This document shows, piece after piece, positions 1 to 9,032 of a DNA stretch of 64,000 nucleotides; the stretch's first letter is position 1, and every line of letters begins with the position of its first letter. The translations under genes and the position numbers were made by a program. The notes beneath the pieces are model-generated. The model was given only the letters and a program-made list of their open reading frames with translations, searched no databases and was not told where the DNA came from. Origin of the DNA: Duganella levis. GTDB lineage: Bacteria > Pseudomonadota > Gammaproteobacteria > Burkholderiales > Burkholderiaceae_D. The stretch covers positions 62,001 to 126,000 of the forward strand of contig NZ_WWCT01000022.1 of the NCBI RefSeq assembly GCF_009857605.1, written 5' to 3'.

Positions 1-84
1 GCCGTCGAAAAAATGGCGCTCAACGCCGTCAAATATCCGGCCGACACCGTGCGCGGCGACGCCCGCAAATACAACGAATACTGA
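1..84 (+). CDS. C-terminal end of an unidentified protein (partial)
   Basis: The first bases of the window read in frame for 27 residues, ending in RGDARKYNEY, then a TGA stop. The stop overlaps the ATG of the following histidine kinase by one base (TGATG), so the two genes are probably translationally coupled and co-transcribed. The peptide is too short to assign to a family. It does not look like the end of a LuxR-type response regulator, which would be the usual partner of the kinase. The start lies outside the window. Confidence 0.6.
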   Translation, partial: AVEKMALNAVKYPADTVRGDARKYNEY

Positions 85-1967
85 TGCGGCGCCTACTGGA
101 TATCGCCGCTGCGTTGTTGGCTTGCGCGCTGATGCTGCTGGCCGCGCCGGCCAGCGCCGAGCCGCAGCACCTGGCGGCGGCCAACTGGCTGGTGACCACG
201 GCCGACCGCTACAGCGCGCCCCCGGCCAGCATCGACAGCGGCAACCTGCCCGGCCCATGGCATCCGCTGACATTACCATCAACCCTTCCACCAGGCGACC
301 GCCGTGCCGACGACATCGACACCACCTGGATCAGGGTGACTGTGCCGGCAAGCGCGCAGACCAGCGGCCCGCTAGCGATCTACGGCGCCCGCGTCACGGT
401 GGAAGGCACGATCGCGGTCTACGTCAACGGCCGGCTGGCGCATCGCGCGCAGCAGCAAGGCCCGTTGTGGGACAGCCCGTTCACGCCCTTGTGGATCACG
501 CTGGACACCGACACCGATGCCGCCCCGGTGCGCGAAATCCTGGTGCGGCTGGAACACCGCGCCCCCACCCGCGTAGCACTGTCCTCGCTATGGTTCGGCG
601 CCAGCGACGCGCTGCATAGCCGCTACTACACGCGCCTGTGGTTGCAGCGCGAACTGCCGGCCACACTCAACGCCGCCTTCCTGCTGGTCGGCCTGTTCTC
701 GCTGGCGGTGTGGCTGCTCCGCCGCCACCGCTACGAATACCTGCTGTTCTTCTACCTGGCCGCGACCTCGTTTCTAGGCCACCTGCACTACTATCTCAGC
801 CTGCCGGTCACCGGCGGCTGGTTCGCCTGGCTCACTGCCAACGCCCTGTTCTGGCTGGTGACGGTGCTGCACCTGTTCCTGCGCAAGCTGCACGGCCGCC
901 CGCTGGCCTGGCTGACGCGGGTGCTGGTCGGCGTCAGCGCCGCCATCAGCGTGCTGTCGATGCCCTTCGTGGCGATCCTGCCGGTCTATCCATCCACCTC
1001 CGTGCTGGTGCCGCTGGTGTACGCGGTGGTGGTGGTGATGGCGGCCACCGTCTGCATCGTCGCCGCAGCCTGTTCGTGGCGCCGTTCGCGCGAGGGCCTG
1101 CTGCTGGCGGCGGGCCTGGGCCTGTGCACGCTGCTGGGCGTACCCGATTGGCTGATGCACAACCATGTCGCCAGTGCCGAAGGCTGGTTCACCGGCGCCT
1201 ATACCAACGCCGTCACCTTTTGCATGTTCGGCATACTGATGGCGCGCCGCTACGTCAACGCCATCCGCGGCATGGAAAACAGCAACGCCAGCCTGGAACA
1301 GCGGCTGCAAAAGCGCGAAGCGGAACTGGAAGTCATCCACAGCCAGTTGCGCGACGCCGCCCAGCAGCAGACCATCAGCGACGAACGCCAGCGGCTGATG
1401 CAGGACATGCACGACGGCCTGGGCTCGTCGCTGATCAACGCCATCCGCTCGGTCGACCAGACCGGTATCAGCGCGCAGAAGATTTCGCAGATCCTGAAGG
1501 ACTGCCTGGATGACCTGAAGCTGACCATCGACTCGATGGAACCGATCGAAGCGGACCTGCTGATGTTATTGGGATCCCTGCGCTTCCGGCTGGAGCCAAG
1601 GCTGGAAGGCACCGGCATCACGCTGCACTGGGAAATCCGCGACGTGCCGCCGCTGCCATGGCTGGAGCCGGGCAGCGCGCTGAGTATTCTGCGTATCATC
1701 CAGGAGAGCATCGCCAATATCCTGCGCCACACGCCGGCGACTGAAATCCGCCTCAGCACCCGGCACGACATTGAAGGCGATGGCGTGCAGGTGACCGTCA
1801 GCGACAATGGCGGCGGCTTCGACCTGGCGGCCACGCTGCAATCACCGGGCGGGCGCGGCATCCGCAATCAGCAGCGGCGCGCCCGCAGCGTCAATGGCCG
1901 CGTGGACTGGGCGTGCGACGGTAGCGGCACGCGCTTCACCCTGTGGCTGCCGCTGGCGCGCGCCTGA
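84..1967 (+). CDS. 7TMR-DISM-type membrane sensor histidine kinase
   Basis: A 627-residue membrane sensor kinase. A signal peptide (about 1-25, ending ASA) is followed by a periplasmic beta-rich domain (about 30-165) resembling 7TMR-DISM extracellular domains, then about seven hydrophobic helices (about 185-395). After a short coiled coil comes a HisKA_3-like dimerisation helix with motif MQDMHDGLGSSL; His443 is the likely phosphorylated residue. The ATPase domain has an N box (ESIANILRH, Asn545), a G1 box (DNGGGFD, about 574) and a G2 box (GRGIRNQ). Kinases of this type (NarX/DesK-like catalytic core) normally phosphorylate LuxR-type response regulators; none lies downstream here, where the next gene is convergent. 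The ligand of the sensor is unknown. The ATG overlaps the upstream stop. Confidence 0.88.
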   Translation: MRRLLDIAAALLACALMLLAAPASAEPQHLAAANWLVTTADRYSAPPASIDSGNLPGPWHPLTLPSTLPPGDRRADDIDTTWIRVTVPASAQTSGPLAIYGARVTVEGTIAVYVNGRLAHRAQQQGPLWDSPFTPLWITLDTDTDAAPVREILVRLEHRAPTRVALSSLWFGASDALHSRYYTRLWLQRELPATLNAAFLLVGLFSLAVWLLRRHRYEYLLFFYLAATSFLGHLHYYLSLPVTGGWFAWLTANALFWLVTVLHLFLRKLHGRPLAWLTRVLVGVSAAISVLSMPFVAILPVYPSTSVLVPLVYAVVVVMAATVCIVAAACSWRRSREGLLLAAGLGLCTLLGVPDWLMHNHVASAEGWFTGAYTNAVTFCMFGILMARRYVNAIRGMENSNASLEQRLQKREAELEVIHSQLRDAAQQQTISDERQRLMQDMHDGLGSSLINAIRSVDQTGISAQKISQILKDCLDDLKLTIDSMEPIEADLLMLLGSLRFRLEPRLEGTGITLHWEIRDVPPLPWLEPGSALSILRIIQESIANILRHTPATEIRLSTRHDIEGDGVQVTVSDNGGGFDLAATLQSPGGRGIRNQQRRARSVNGRVDWACDGSGTRFTLWLPLARA

Positions 1968-1976
1968 GCCGGCAGC

Positions 1977-3872
1977 CTAGTTGGCGCCGGCCGCCATATC
2001 GGCCGCTTCCGGCACCTGCAAGATAAACTGGCTGCGCATGTCGCGCACCATTTTCCTGATATCGCCCTGCATCGCCAGATAGTCTTCCGGCGTGCACACG
2101 CGGGTGCCGGCCTTACCGCTCTTCAAGGCGCGCTTGATCAGCAGCTTGCCGTCCACCTGGCGGAACTCCGCGCTGTACTGGAAGTATGGGCTGGCCAGGT
2201 GCACATCCGGCGGCACCGCCAGCAGCGTGGCGTTGGCCGGAAATTCGTAGCTCGCATCTTCCTCGTAATCGTTTTCCGGACACAGATAGGGCTGGGTGCG
2301 GGTAGTCTCGTTAGTCAGGCCGAGGACCTGCTGCGCCAGCCCCACATACAGGCTGCTGTACGCCGGCACGCCGACCGGACCTGGCAGATACACCCAGTTG
2401 TCGCCGCTGCCCTTCAGCGTAAAGCGATATCCCTTGCCGCTGGCCGCCTCACTCAGGTCGCCCAGCACCACCTCGCCACGCCCCTTGATGGTGGCAGACT
2501 TCAGCAGCACTTCAACAAAGCGCTCCTGGTCGACCTTGCCCCAGTTGCGATGCTCGTTGCGCACCGCCTCTTCCCACGCGCCCAACTGGTCGCGCGTGAA
2601 GTTGAACGTGGCCGAACCATCGGCTGCAATCTTCACCGTGTAGTGGTTCTTGATCTTGATCAGCTGTGTCACCGGCGTGTGCCCCATTTGGCCGCTGCGG
2701 GTCAGGATCACCGGCTTGTCCAGATCATCGCCCGGCAGGTAGCCGGCGGCGATGCTGTCCGCGGTCGAATCGAGATACAGGTCCAGCGCCGGGATGTAGG
2801 TGATGACGTGATTGAACTGGCCAAGTTGCGCCACCGGCGGCAGCCTGAATGACCAACCGAGGTTGATCAGCGCCGGCGTGCTGTCGATGCCGACCGCGTG
2901 CAGCATCGCTTCCATCAGCGCCACGTGATCCTTGCAGTCGCCGTAGCGGTTGTCCAGTATCGACTCCGCGCTGTGCGGCTCCAGGCCGCCGTTGCCGATG
3001 TACACCGCGACATAGCGCACGTTCTTGCGCACCCAGTTGTCGATGGCCATGGCCTGCGCGCGCGGATCGTTCAACCCCTTTACCACCTCGCGCGCCCTGG
3101 CGGTGATGCGCGGCGTCACCGCCGCCGCCAGCGCAGCGGTACGGTCGTAGGCCAGGCCGATTTCACCGTAGCTGTTGAAGGTCGAGACGATCAGATGGCG
3201 CCCATAGTCGGAGTAAGCGATCGCGCCGACCTCGATGCGCGGTGTCGGCGCCTGCACGTAGTCCCAGCGGTAGACAGTGCGGCCGTCGTGCTGCTGCGGC
3301 GTGCTGGCCTTGAAGCCGGGATCGTCCGCCTTCAGCAGCATCCCGGCCGGCATATCGTAGATCAGCGTCAGTTGCCCGGTGCGGCGGAACAGCGGATAGG
3401 TGATGTCGCTGAACTGGCCGGGGAAATAAGCGCTGCGGCGGATCTTGTGGGTCTTTGAATACAGCTTGTCGCCGACCGCCACGTCGGCGTAGATCACGCT
3501 TTTGACCTGCATGTCCTGGAACATGGCCGCGCCGCTGTAGGCCGGTTCATTTTGCAGCTTGATCTGCTCCGGCAGCACCGGAATGCGGCGGCCATCCGGC
3601 TTTTCGGTGTAAGCCTCGATGATCTCCACATCTTCCAGCGTGCGGTTGAAATGGAACTGGCGTTGCGACTGATGCGCCACGGCGCGCTGCTCGTTGATCT
3701 GCACCAGTTCTTCAAAATCCTGGACATAGCTGCCGTCGCGCTGCACCACAAAGGTCTGCTGGTTCTTCAGCGTGGTCACCGAGGTATCGATGCCATCATC
3801 GGCGGCCAGCGCGGGCTGGGACCACAGCGCGGCGGCGCACAGCAGGGCAAACAATTTCAATTTCATGGACAA
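1977..3872 (-). CDS. DUF3857 / transglutaminase-like periplasmic protein
   Basis: A 631-residue exported protein. The N-terminus is a clear signal peptide (about 1-23, ending ALA before ADD). The region about 60-200 fits a DUF3857 domain, and about 255-400 fits a transglutaminase-like core with the Cys-His-Asp triad visible: Cys313 in RYGDCKDH, His355 in FNHVITY and Asp368 in LYLDSTAD. Related proteins are widespread in Proteobacteria and Bacteroidetes as envelope proteins of unknown substrate; cross-linking or protease-like activity is possible but unproven. It is convergent with the histidine kinase, 9 bp away. A 7-bp inverted repeat (GAATGCA/TGCATTC) lies about 20 bases upstream of the start. 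Confidence 0.85.
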   Translation of the reverse strand: MSMKLKLFALLCAAALWSQPALAADDGIDTSVTTLKNQQTFVVQRDGSYVQDFEELVQINEQRAVAHQSQRQFHFNRTLEDVEIIEAYTEKPDGRRIPVLPEQIKLQNEPAYSGAAMFQDMQVKSVIYADVAVGDKLYSKTHKIRRSAYFPGQFSDITYPLFRRTGQLTLIYDMPAGMLLKADDPGFKASTPQQHDGRTVYRWDYVQAPTPRIEVGAIAYSDYGRHLIVSTFNSYGEIGLAYDRTAALAAAVTPRITARAREVVKGLNDPRAQAMAIDNWVRKNVRYVAVYIGNGGLEPHSAESILDNRYGDCKDHVALMEAMLHAVGIDSTPALINLGWSFRLPPVAQLGQFNHVITYIPALDLYLDSTADSIAAGYLPGDDLDKPVILTRSGQMGHTPVTQLIKIKNHYTVKIAADGSATFNFTRDQLGAWEEAVRNEHRNWGKVDQERFVEVLLKSATIKGRGEVVLGDLSEAASGKGYRFTLKGSGDNWVYLPGPVGVPAYSSLYVGLAQQVLGLTNETTRTQPYLCPENDYEEDASYEFPANATLLAVPPDVHLASPYFQYSAEFRQVDGKLLIKRALKSGKAGTRVCTPEDYLAMQGDIRKMVRDMRSQFILQVPEAADMAAGAN

Positions 3873-3947
3873 AGTCAGAAGAATGCAGGAGCGTGCATTC
3901 TTGGCATCTTTTGCTTTTTTGTCAAATTACCGCTGGGTTAGGTAGCG

Positions 3948-4610
3948 CTAGAACGGTATCGGACAAGGCGCCGCTTTCGGCTGGCCGAAGCCAACCTGGC
4001 CGCTCTTGGCAGAGCCGATGGCGCTGTTTTTGTCGGCATAGTACAAGCAGTAGTCGCCCAGTGCGGTGGTCACGCGGTAGATGCGGTTTGGATCGTTAGG
4101 TGGGCTGATCAACTCGATGCGCGCCGGTTCAAACCATTTGGGCTTGACCGCCGCATGCGCAGCCGCGATGCCCTTGGCCAGCCGCGCATTGGGGGAGTTG
4201 GCCGGCGCGCTCAAGGCTTGCGGATGTTCGGCGCGCAGCTGGCGGTCGATGTCGCCGATGGATTTCAGCGCCTGCTGCATGACATCGGGTGGCAGCCTGT
4301 CCGGCGCCGGCGACTCGGCAAACAGTGCGTGATCGTCACGGGGTGGCTCGGCAGCGTCAGAAGGCTGATCGACGGCCGCCGGCATGGGCTCCTGCCGCGC
4401 CGGCAAGCGCGCCACCGGCGGCGCCATCACCGGCTGCCGTACCGCTGGCGCGGTCCTCTCCTGCGGCCTTGGCGCCACAGGCTTCAGCCAATGGATCCAT
4501 ACCCGACCATCGTACTCAACACGCTGCGCCAGCGGACGCGTAAACGCCCACAGCAACGCCAGATGCAGCAGGACGACGAACGCGATATTGGCCGCGCGCC
4601 CCTGGTTCAT
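3948..4610 (-). CDS. Membrane-anchored protein with Pro-rich linker (paralogue of the 35.5-36.1 kb gene)
   Basis: A 220-residue protein starting at MNQGRAANIAF. That ATG overlaps the upstream hydrolase stop (ATGA), which decides the start over a longer reading frame beginning 51 bases earlier. One transmembrane helix (about 6-22) is followed by a Pro/Arg-rich segment, a helix (ALKSIGDIDRQLR) and a small C-terminal domain with two cysteines (GDYCLYY and PCPIPF). The layout is TonB-like, but no TonB C-terminal signature is seen. The protein at 35450-36082 has the same architecture and similar landmarks (DLRKIDKEI, ARLARGI, C-terminal Cys pair). Function unknown. Confidence 0.72.
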   Translation of the reverse strand: MNQGRAANIAFVVLLHLALLWAFTRPLAQRVEYDGRVWIHWLKPVAPRPQERTAPAVRQPVMAPPVARLPARQEPMPAAVDQPSDAAEPPRDDHALFAESPAPDRLPPDVMQQALKSIGDIDRQLRAEHPQALSAPANSPNARLAKGIAAAHAAVKPKWFEPARIELISPPNDPNRIYRVTTALGDYCLYYADKNSAIGSAKSGQVGFGQPKAAPCPIPF

Positions 4611-5512
4611 CGAGGCGGCAGCCCCAATGCCTTGCGAATGTGCGCCGACACGATGCGCCATGACGGCGACGTCGCCGCCACCTCGTCGTAATGGCTGCCG
4701 CCCGGCAGCGACACCACTTCCGCCGCATCGCCGGCCGCCTGCGCGCGACGCGCATAATCCTGGCCCACGCGCAGCGGCGAGATGTTATCGTGCTCGCCGT
4801 GAATCAGCACCGTGCGCACGCCCACCGGCAGCAGCTCCGCCGGCGACGTATCGCTGAAAATATCGGGACGCTCGGCACTGGCCACGCCGGCCAGCTGCGC
4901 CATGTCGCGGTCGCAGCTGGATTTGATCAGCGCCTGCTCGTTGCGCAAATCGGCCAGGCCGCCAAGGCTGATCACCACCGGCACCGGCAGCGGATCGGCC
5001 ACATACAAAGGACTGCTGCGCGGCAGCCGCGCGCGCGACGCCGCCCATTGCGCCAGATGGCCACCGGCCGAATGCCCGACCAGCACCACGCGCGACAGAT
5101 CGAGCTTGTGCTCCGCCGCCAGCACGCGCAGTCGGTCCATGGCCGTGGCCACGTCGTGATACATGCCCGGATAGCCGCCGCCCTCCTCGTCGTAGCGGCG
5201 GTACTCCACATTCCACACCGCGATGCCCTGCCCGGCCAGATCACCGGCCATATTGCGCATCTGCGTGATGCCGCCGAATTCCTTGGTCCAGCAGCCGCCG
5301 TGAATGATCACCGCGACCGGGAACGGGCCGTCGCCATTCGGCTGGAACAGTTCCGCAAACTGCGACGGCGCCGCGCCATACGCCACATGGCGGGTCGGTG
5401 CCGGGCCGCTCAGCGCCAGATAATCCTGCAAGGACATGGGCGCCGCAACAGCACCGCCCACGCTGCCGGCCAGCGCTGCCGCCAGCAAAGTTCTACCGAT
5501 CTTCTTCAACAT
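4607..5512 (-). CDS. Exported alpha/beta hydrolase (BD-FAE / kynurenine formamidase-like)
   Basis: A 301-residue hydrolase with a signal peptide (about 1-23). The oxyanion motif HGGCW (about residue 71) and the nucleophile elbow GHSAGG (Ser148) are those of the BD-FAE/acetyl-esterase branch; an acid in the region of VLIHGEHDN and a C-terminal His (GGSHYDE) complete a plausible triad. Substrate unknown; esterase or formamidase activity is typical of the family. The upstream terminator at 5550-5580 separates it from the receptor operon. It is translationally coupled to the small membrane-anchored protein downstream by a 4-base overlap. Confidence 0.83.
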   Translation of the reverse strand: MLKKIGRTLLAAALAGSVGGAVAAPMSLQDYLALSGPAPTRHVAYGAAPSQFAELFQPNGDGPFPVAVIIHGGCWTKEFGGITQMRNMAGDLAGQGIAVWNVEYRRYDEEGGGYPGMYHDVATAMDRLRVLAAEHKLDLSRVVLVGHSAGGHLAQWAASRARLPRSSPLYVADPLPVPVVISLGGLADLRNEQALIKSSCDRDMAQLAGVASAERPDIFSDTSPAELLPVGVRTVLIHGEHDNISPLRVGQDYARRAQAAGDAAEVVSLPGGSHYDEVAATSPSWRIVSAHIRKALGLPPR

Positions 5513-5549
5513 GCACGCAATCCTCCAACGAGAGCCGCCATGCTACACC

Positions 5550-5580
5550 AAAAAAAAGGGCCGCCCCGAAGGACGACCCC
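5550..5580 (-). terminator. Rho-independent terminator of the amine oxidase-receptor operon
   Basis: On the minus strand a 9-bp stem (GGGTCGTCC / GGGCGGCCC, two G-T wobbles) closes a TTCG tetraloop and is followed by eight T residues. It lies 20-50 bp past the stop of the TonB-dependent receptor gene. Confidence 0.9.
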
Positions 5581-5599
5581 AAAGCAACTAAGCCCCCGC

Positions 5600-8047
5600 T
5601 TAGAACTTGTAGTTGGCGCGCGCGTAGTAGTAGCCGCCATTGATGCCGAACGGCGAGAAGCTTGGCAGCACCGTCACTGCCGCGTTGTCGCCCGCCGCGC
5701 GCTGGTCAGCCAGCAGGGCCGGATTCACGCCATTCGGATACTTGTTGAACAGATTGTTGGCTCCCACCGCCACCGACCAGGCGTTGTTGATCTTGTAGCC
5801 GACTTCCAGATCGGTGATCGCCTTGGCGCTGATCTCGGTCAGGTGATACACCGAGCCGTCTTCGCTACCATACTCCGACGACTTGCCGTAGATCGCTTCG
5901 CGCAGATTGACGGTCCAGTTACCGATCTTCCACAGCGCACCCAGATTCACACGCACTTTTGGCGACGCGGTTTCCAGATCCGAAATCGCGGTCTTGTCCA
6001 GCAGCGTTTGCGGCAGCAGCTGCGTCGGCGCCTGGTTGATCTTGGTGACTTCCACCTTGTTGTAGTTGGCGGCGATCGACCAGTCCACCTTGCCGGCGGT
6101 GCCGTAGCTGGAGTTCACCGTGGTCACGAATTCCAGGCCGCGGCTACGGGTATTGACCGCGTTCGAGAAGATGTTGATACCGGTCTGGCTCACCGTGCTA
6201 TCCAGCACATTGCCGTTGGCCAGAATCGCCGCGCGCACCGCCGGCGAATTCACCGAACCACCGGAACCATACAGCGCGCCCGAGCCGACGATGCGGTCGC
6301 GGATCTTGATCTGGTAAACGTCCAGCGTCATCGCCACGTTGTTCGCCGGATTCAGCACCAGGCCCAGGCTGAAGTTGGTCGAACGTTCAGGCTTCAGGCC
6401 ATCCACGCCCACCAGTTTGGCGCCGGCCGAATTTGGCGCCAGCTGCACAAAGGCGGTGGTCGGGCCGACGTTGGTGGCCGAGTAGTATTCCTCGGCCAGC
6501 GTCGGCGCGCGGAAACCATTCGAGAACGTGCCGCGCAATGCCACCACCGGCGAGAAGTCGTAGCGGCTGGTGAATTTGCCCACCTTGGCGTTACCGAAGT
6601 CGCTGAAGTGTTCATAGCGCGCCGCCAGATCCACCGTCAGGTCGGTGATCGGATTGCCGGCGAAGTCCAGGTAGGCCGCCTGGTTGGTGCGGCGGTGGCT
6701 GCCGGCGTCGGTCAGCGAGAAGCCAGGGTACGATTGCGAACCTTCCTTGTAGCGCGAGGCTTCGTCGCCGGCCTGGATTTCATACTTGTCGATGCGGTGC
6801 TCGATACCGCCGGCGATATTCAGCGGCTTGGCCCAGCCGATATCGAATTCCTTCGACGCTTCCAGCGTGGTGGTCAGCTGGCTGGCGATGAAGGCGCCGG
6901 CGCTGAACACGGTCGGGGTGGTGCCGGTGTCGGTGAACAGCGAGACGTTGCCCGAATCGGCCACGCCGATGCGCGACTTGTCGCGGCCATAGGTCGAGCT
7001 CAGGTCGATGTTCCAGCCCGCCGCCTTGGTCTTGTAGCCGGCGGTGAAGGCGAAATCGTCCTCCTTCATGGTTTCCTTCGGCGAGAAGCCGGTTGGATAG
7101 ATCAGCGGCAGGCGGCTCGGCAGACGATAGTTTTCATACGCGCGCGCTTCCTTGCGGCCGGCGGTGGCAAACGCATACAGCTGGCTGTCAGGCGACACGT
7201 CCCAGCCGAAGTTGGCGGCGAAGACGTTCAGGTGATACTGCGCGTCGCCCGAAATGTGATTGACGTGCGGGTAGCCCGGTTCCTGGAACATGCCTGGATA
7301 GGCGGCGATATTCCCCGGCGTGATGACGCGCGGATCAATGCCGCCACGGTCGCTGTAGCCGTGGTATTTCGATTCTGCGGTGAGGCTCAGGAACGCGTCC
7401 TGGAACGGTTCGACGCCGATGTTGGCGCTGCCGTCCAGCGTGCGGCCGCCGCCGTCGACATAGCCGCCGCCGTTGACGGTGGCAGTGCCGCCATGGTTAT
7501 TCGATTTGAGGATGATGTTGATCACGCCGGCGATCGCGTCGGAGCCGTACTGCGCGGCCGCGCCATCCTGCAGCACCTCGATATGATCGATGGCGGAGAC
7601 CGGGATGTAGTTCAGGTCAGCCGCTGCGCCACCCTGGTATGGCCCACCCAGCACGGCCAGGTTGGCGGTGCCGTGACGGCGCTTGCCGTTGATGAGCACC
7701 AGCGTATTGTTCGGGCTCAGACCGCGCAGGCGCGCCGACAACGTCAGGTTGGCGGTGTCGCCGCCGAAGGCCTGCGCCGTGAAGGATGGCAGATTCTGCG
7801 CCAGCGCCTGGATCAGGTCCGGCTGGCCGGTACGCGCCAGCGAAGCCGAATCCAGCACCTGGATCGGCGAGGCGCTGTTTTCAACCTTGATGCCGCTGGA
7901 GCGCGTCCCCGTCACGATCACCGCCCCGACGTTAGGCGTGGCTGCATCGGCCGGTGCTGCGACAGTATCGTCTTCAGCGGCGTAGACGCTCAATGCCAGG
8001 GTGGACAACACGGCTGCGACGCCGATCTTCAGTGTGGCCTTATGCAT
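5600..8047 (-). CDS. TonB-dependent outer membrane receptor
   Basis: An 815-residue receptor with a signal peptide (about 1-23). A plug domain (about 45-170) contains typical signatures (VLINGKRRHG, AIDHIEVLQDGAAAQYGSDAIAGVINI), then a 22-stranded barrel ends in an aromatic residue (ANYKF). Such receptors import large or scarce substrates using TonB energy. It is the last gene of a four-gene operon with a Tat-type amine oxidase, a cytochrome c and an exported RidA; the gap to ridA is 62 bp, and the start has a good ribosome site (GGGGA). The context suggests the ligand is an amine-containing compound or its carrier, not necessarily iron. The substrate cannot be read from sequence. Confidence 0.9.
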   Translation of the reverse strand: MHKATLKIGVAAVLSTLALSVYAAEDDTVAAPADAATPNVGAVIVTGTRSSGIKVENSASPIQVLDSASLARTGQPDLIQALAQNLPSFTAQAFGGDTANLTLSARLRGLSPNNTLVLINGKRRHGTANLAVLGGPYQGGAAADLNYIPVSAIDHIEVLQDGAAAQYGSDAIAGVINIILKSNNHGGTATVNGGGYVDGGGRTLDGSANIGVEPFQDAFLSLTAESKYHGYSDRGGIDPRVITPGNIAAYPGMFQEPGYPHVNHISGDAQYHLNVFAANFGWDVSPDSQLYAFATAGRKEARAYENYRLPSRLPLIYPTGFSPKETMKEDDFAFTAGYKTKAAGWNIDLSSTYGRDKSRIGVADSGNVSLFTDTGTTPTVFSAGAFIASQLTTTLEASKEFDIGWAKPLNIAGGIEHRIDKYEIQAGDEASRYKEGSQSYPGFSLTDAGSHRRTNQAAYLDFAGNPITDLTVDLAARYEHFSDFGNAKVGKFTSRYDFSPVVALRGTFSNGFRAPTLAEEYYSATNVGPTTAFVQLAPNSAGAKLVGVDGLKPERSTNFSLGLVLNPANNVAMTLDVYQIKIRDRIVGSGALYGSGGSVNSPAVRAAILANGNVLDSTVSQTGINIFSNAVNTRSRGLEFVTTVNSSYGTAGKVDWSIAANYNKVEVTKINQAPTQLLPQTLLDKTAISDLETASPKVRVNLGALWKIGNWTVNLREAIYGKSSEYGSEDGSVYHLTEISAKAITDLEVGYKINNAWSVAVGANNLFNKYPNGVNPALLADQRAAGDNAAVTVLPSFSPFGINGGYYYARANYKF

Positions 8048-8109
8048 ATTTTAATTCCCCATTTTTGAATAAAAGCGAAAGTAAGACCCAAAAACAAAAC
8101 AGCTGATTT

Positions 8110-8607
8110 CTATTTTTTAGCGGCGACCACTTCGATCTCGACCAACCAGCCGGGATTGCTCAGGCCCGCCACCTGCACCACGGCGCGCGCCGGCAGGTTG
8201 GGCTGGGCGCCACCGAAGTACTGCGTGTAGGCTTCCATAAAGCCCTTGGTGTCAGCCTTGCCGCCCTTGGCCGGATCGCCGACCAGGAACACCTGCATCT
8301 TCACCACGTCCGACATCTCCAGCTTCATCCCTTGCAGGATTTCCTTGATCTTCTTCAGCACCGACTCCGACTGCGCCTTGGTGTCGCCGAAGGCTTCCAG
8401 CGAATCGGCCGGCGCGTCTTTGTTGACCACCGCCGGCACCTGGCCGCTGATGAAGTGGATGGTGGCGGTCGGCGGAATCGACACCGCCAGCGCAATCGGG
8501 AAATCGGAATTAGGAATCTTGTGACGCACGATGTCGGCCTTCGGCGCGGCGGCGTGCGCGCTGCCGAAAGCGGCGCAGATCAACAGGGTGGCGATGGTCT
8601 TTTTCAT
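8110..8607 (-). CDS. RidA (YjgF/UK114) family protein with signal peptide
   Basis: A 165-residue protein. Residues about 1-19 form a signal peptide (ending AHA), which is unusual because classical RidA is cytoplasmic. The RidA fold follows, with the conserved substrate-binding arginine in LPARAVVQVAGL (Arg141) and the end VEIEVVA. RidA proteins hydrolyse reactive enamines/imines to ketones and ammonia. The gene sits 11 bp after the cytochrome c gene and two genes after a flavin amine oxidase, an enzyme class that releases imines, so a role in completing periplasmic amine deamination is a reasonable inference. Confidence 0.88.
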   Translation of the reverse strand: MKKTIATLLICAAFGSAHAAAPKADIVRHKIPNSDFPIALAVSIPPTATIHFISGQVPAVVNKDAPADSLEAFGDTKAQSESVLKKIKEILQGMKLEMSDVVKMQVFLVGDPAKGGKADTKGFMEAYTQYFGGAQPNLPARAVVQVAGLSNPGWLVEIEVVAAKK

Positions 8608-8618
8608 GAATGGCTCTT

Positions 8619-9032
8619 TCAGTGTTTATTGGACATGGCGGAATTGCCAAACGGGTCGACGCCCAGCGTGGTGCGCAGCGCTGCGACCTGCTCTGCGTTC
8701 AGGCCATCTGCCTTGTTGCCCCAGCTGGAGCGCACGAAGGTCAGCACGGTGGCGATATCGCTGTCGCTTAATGAGTCGCTGAAGTCCGGCATGCCGCCGC
8801 GCCCTTTCAGCAGCACGGAAGCGACCTCGTTGCCCGGCCCTTGTGCGAACTTGCTGCCGGCCAGCGCCGGGAAGGCGCCGGGGATGCCTTTGCCGGTGGC
8901 CTGATGGCAGGCGGCGCAGTTCTTCAGGAACAGCGCCTTGCCATCGGTCTCCTGGGCCCGCGACGGCGACGATGCCGCCGCCGCAATCGTCGCGATGATC
9001 GCCAGTGCAGCCTTGATCAAGGTGTCTTTCAT
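8619..9032 (-). CDS. Exported c-type cytochrome, single haem
   Basis: A 137-residue protein with a signal peptide (about 1-26, ending SRA-QE) and one haem-binding motif CAACH (Cys39, Cys42, His43). A Met in GRGGMPDFSD is the likely distal ligand, as in small class I cytochromes c. Its ATG overlaps the stop of the amine oxidase by four bases (ATGA), implying coupled translation. The position suggests it takes electrons from the oxidase, as cytochromes c do for some bacterial flavin amine 'oxidases' that react poorly with oxygen (nicotine oxidoreductase NicA2 is the known precedent). Confidence 0.88.
   Translation of the reverse strand: MKDTLIKAALAIIATIAAAASSPSRAQETDGKALFLKNCAACHQATGKGIPGAFPALAGSKFAQGPGNEVASVLLKGRGGMPDFSDSLSDSDIATVLTFVRSSWGNKADGLNAEQVAALRTTLGVDPFGNSAMSNKH

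Noticed and set aside
4691..8068. 1125-residue open frame on the plus strand across the TonB receptor
   Set aside because: It is antisense to well-supported receptor and hydrolase genes, is composed of Arg/His/Gln-rich shadow sequence, and has no domain. High GC at third positions keeps the opposite strand open.
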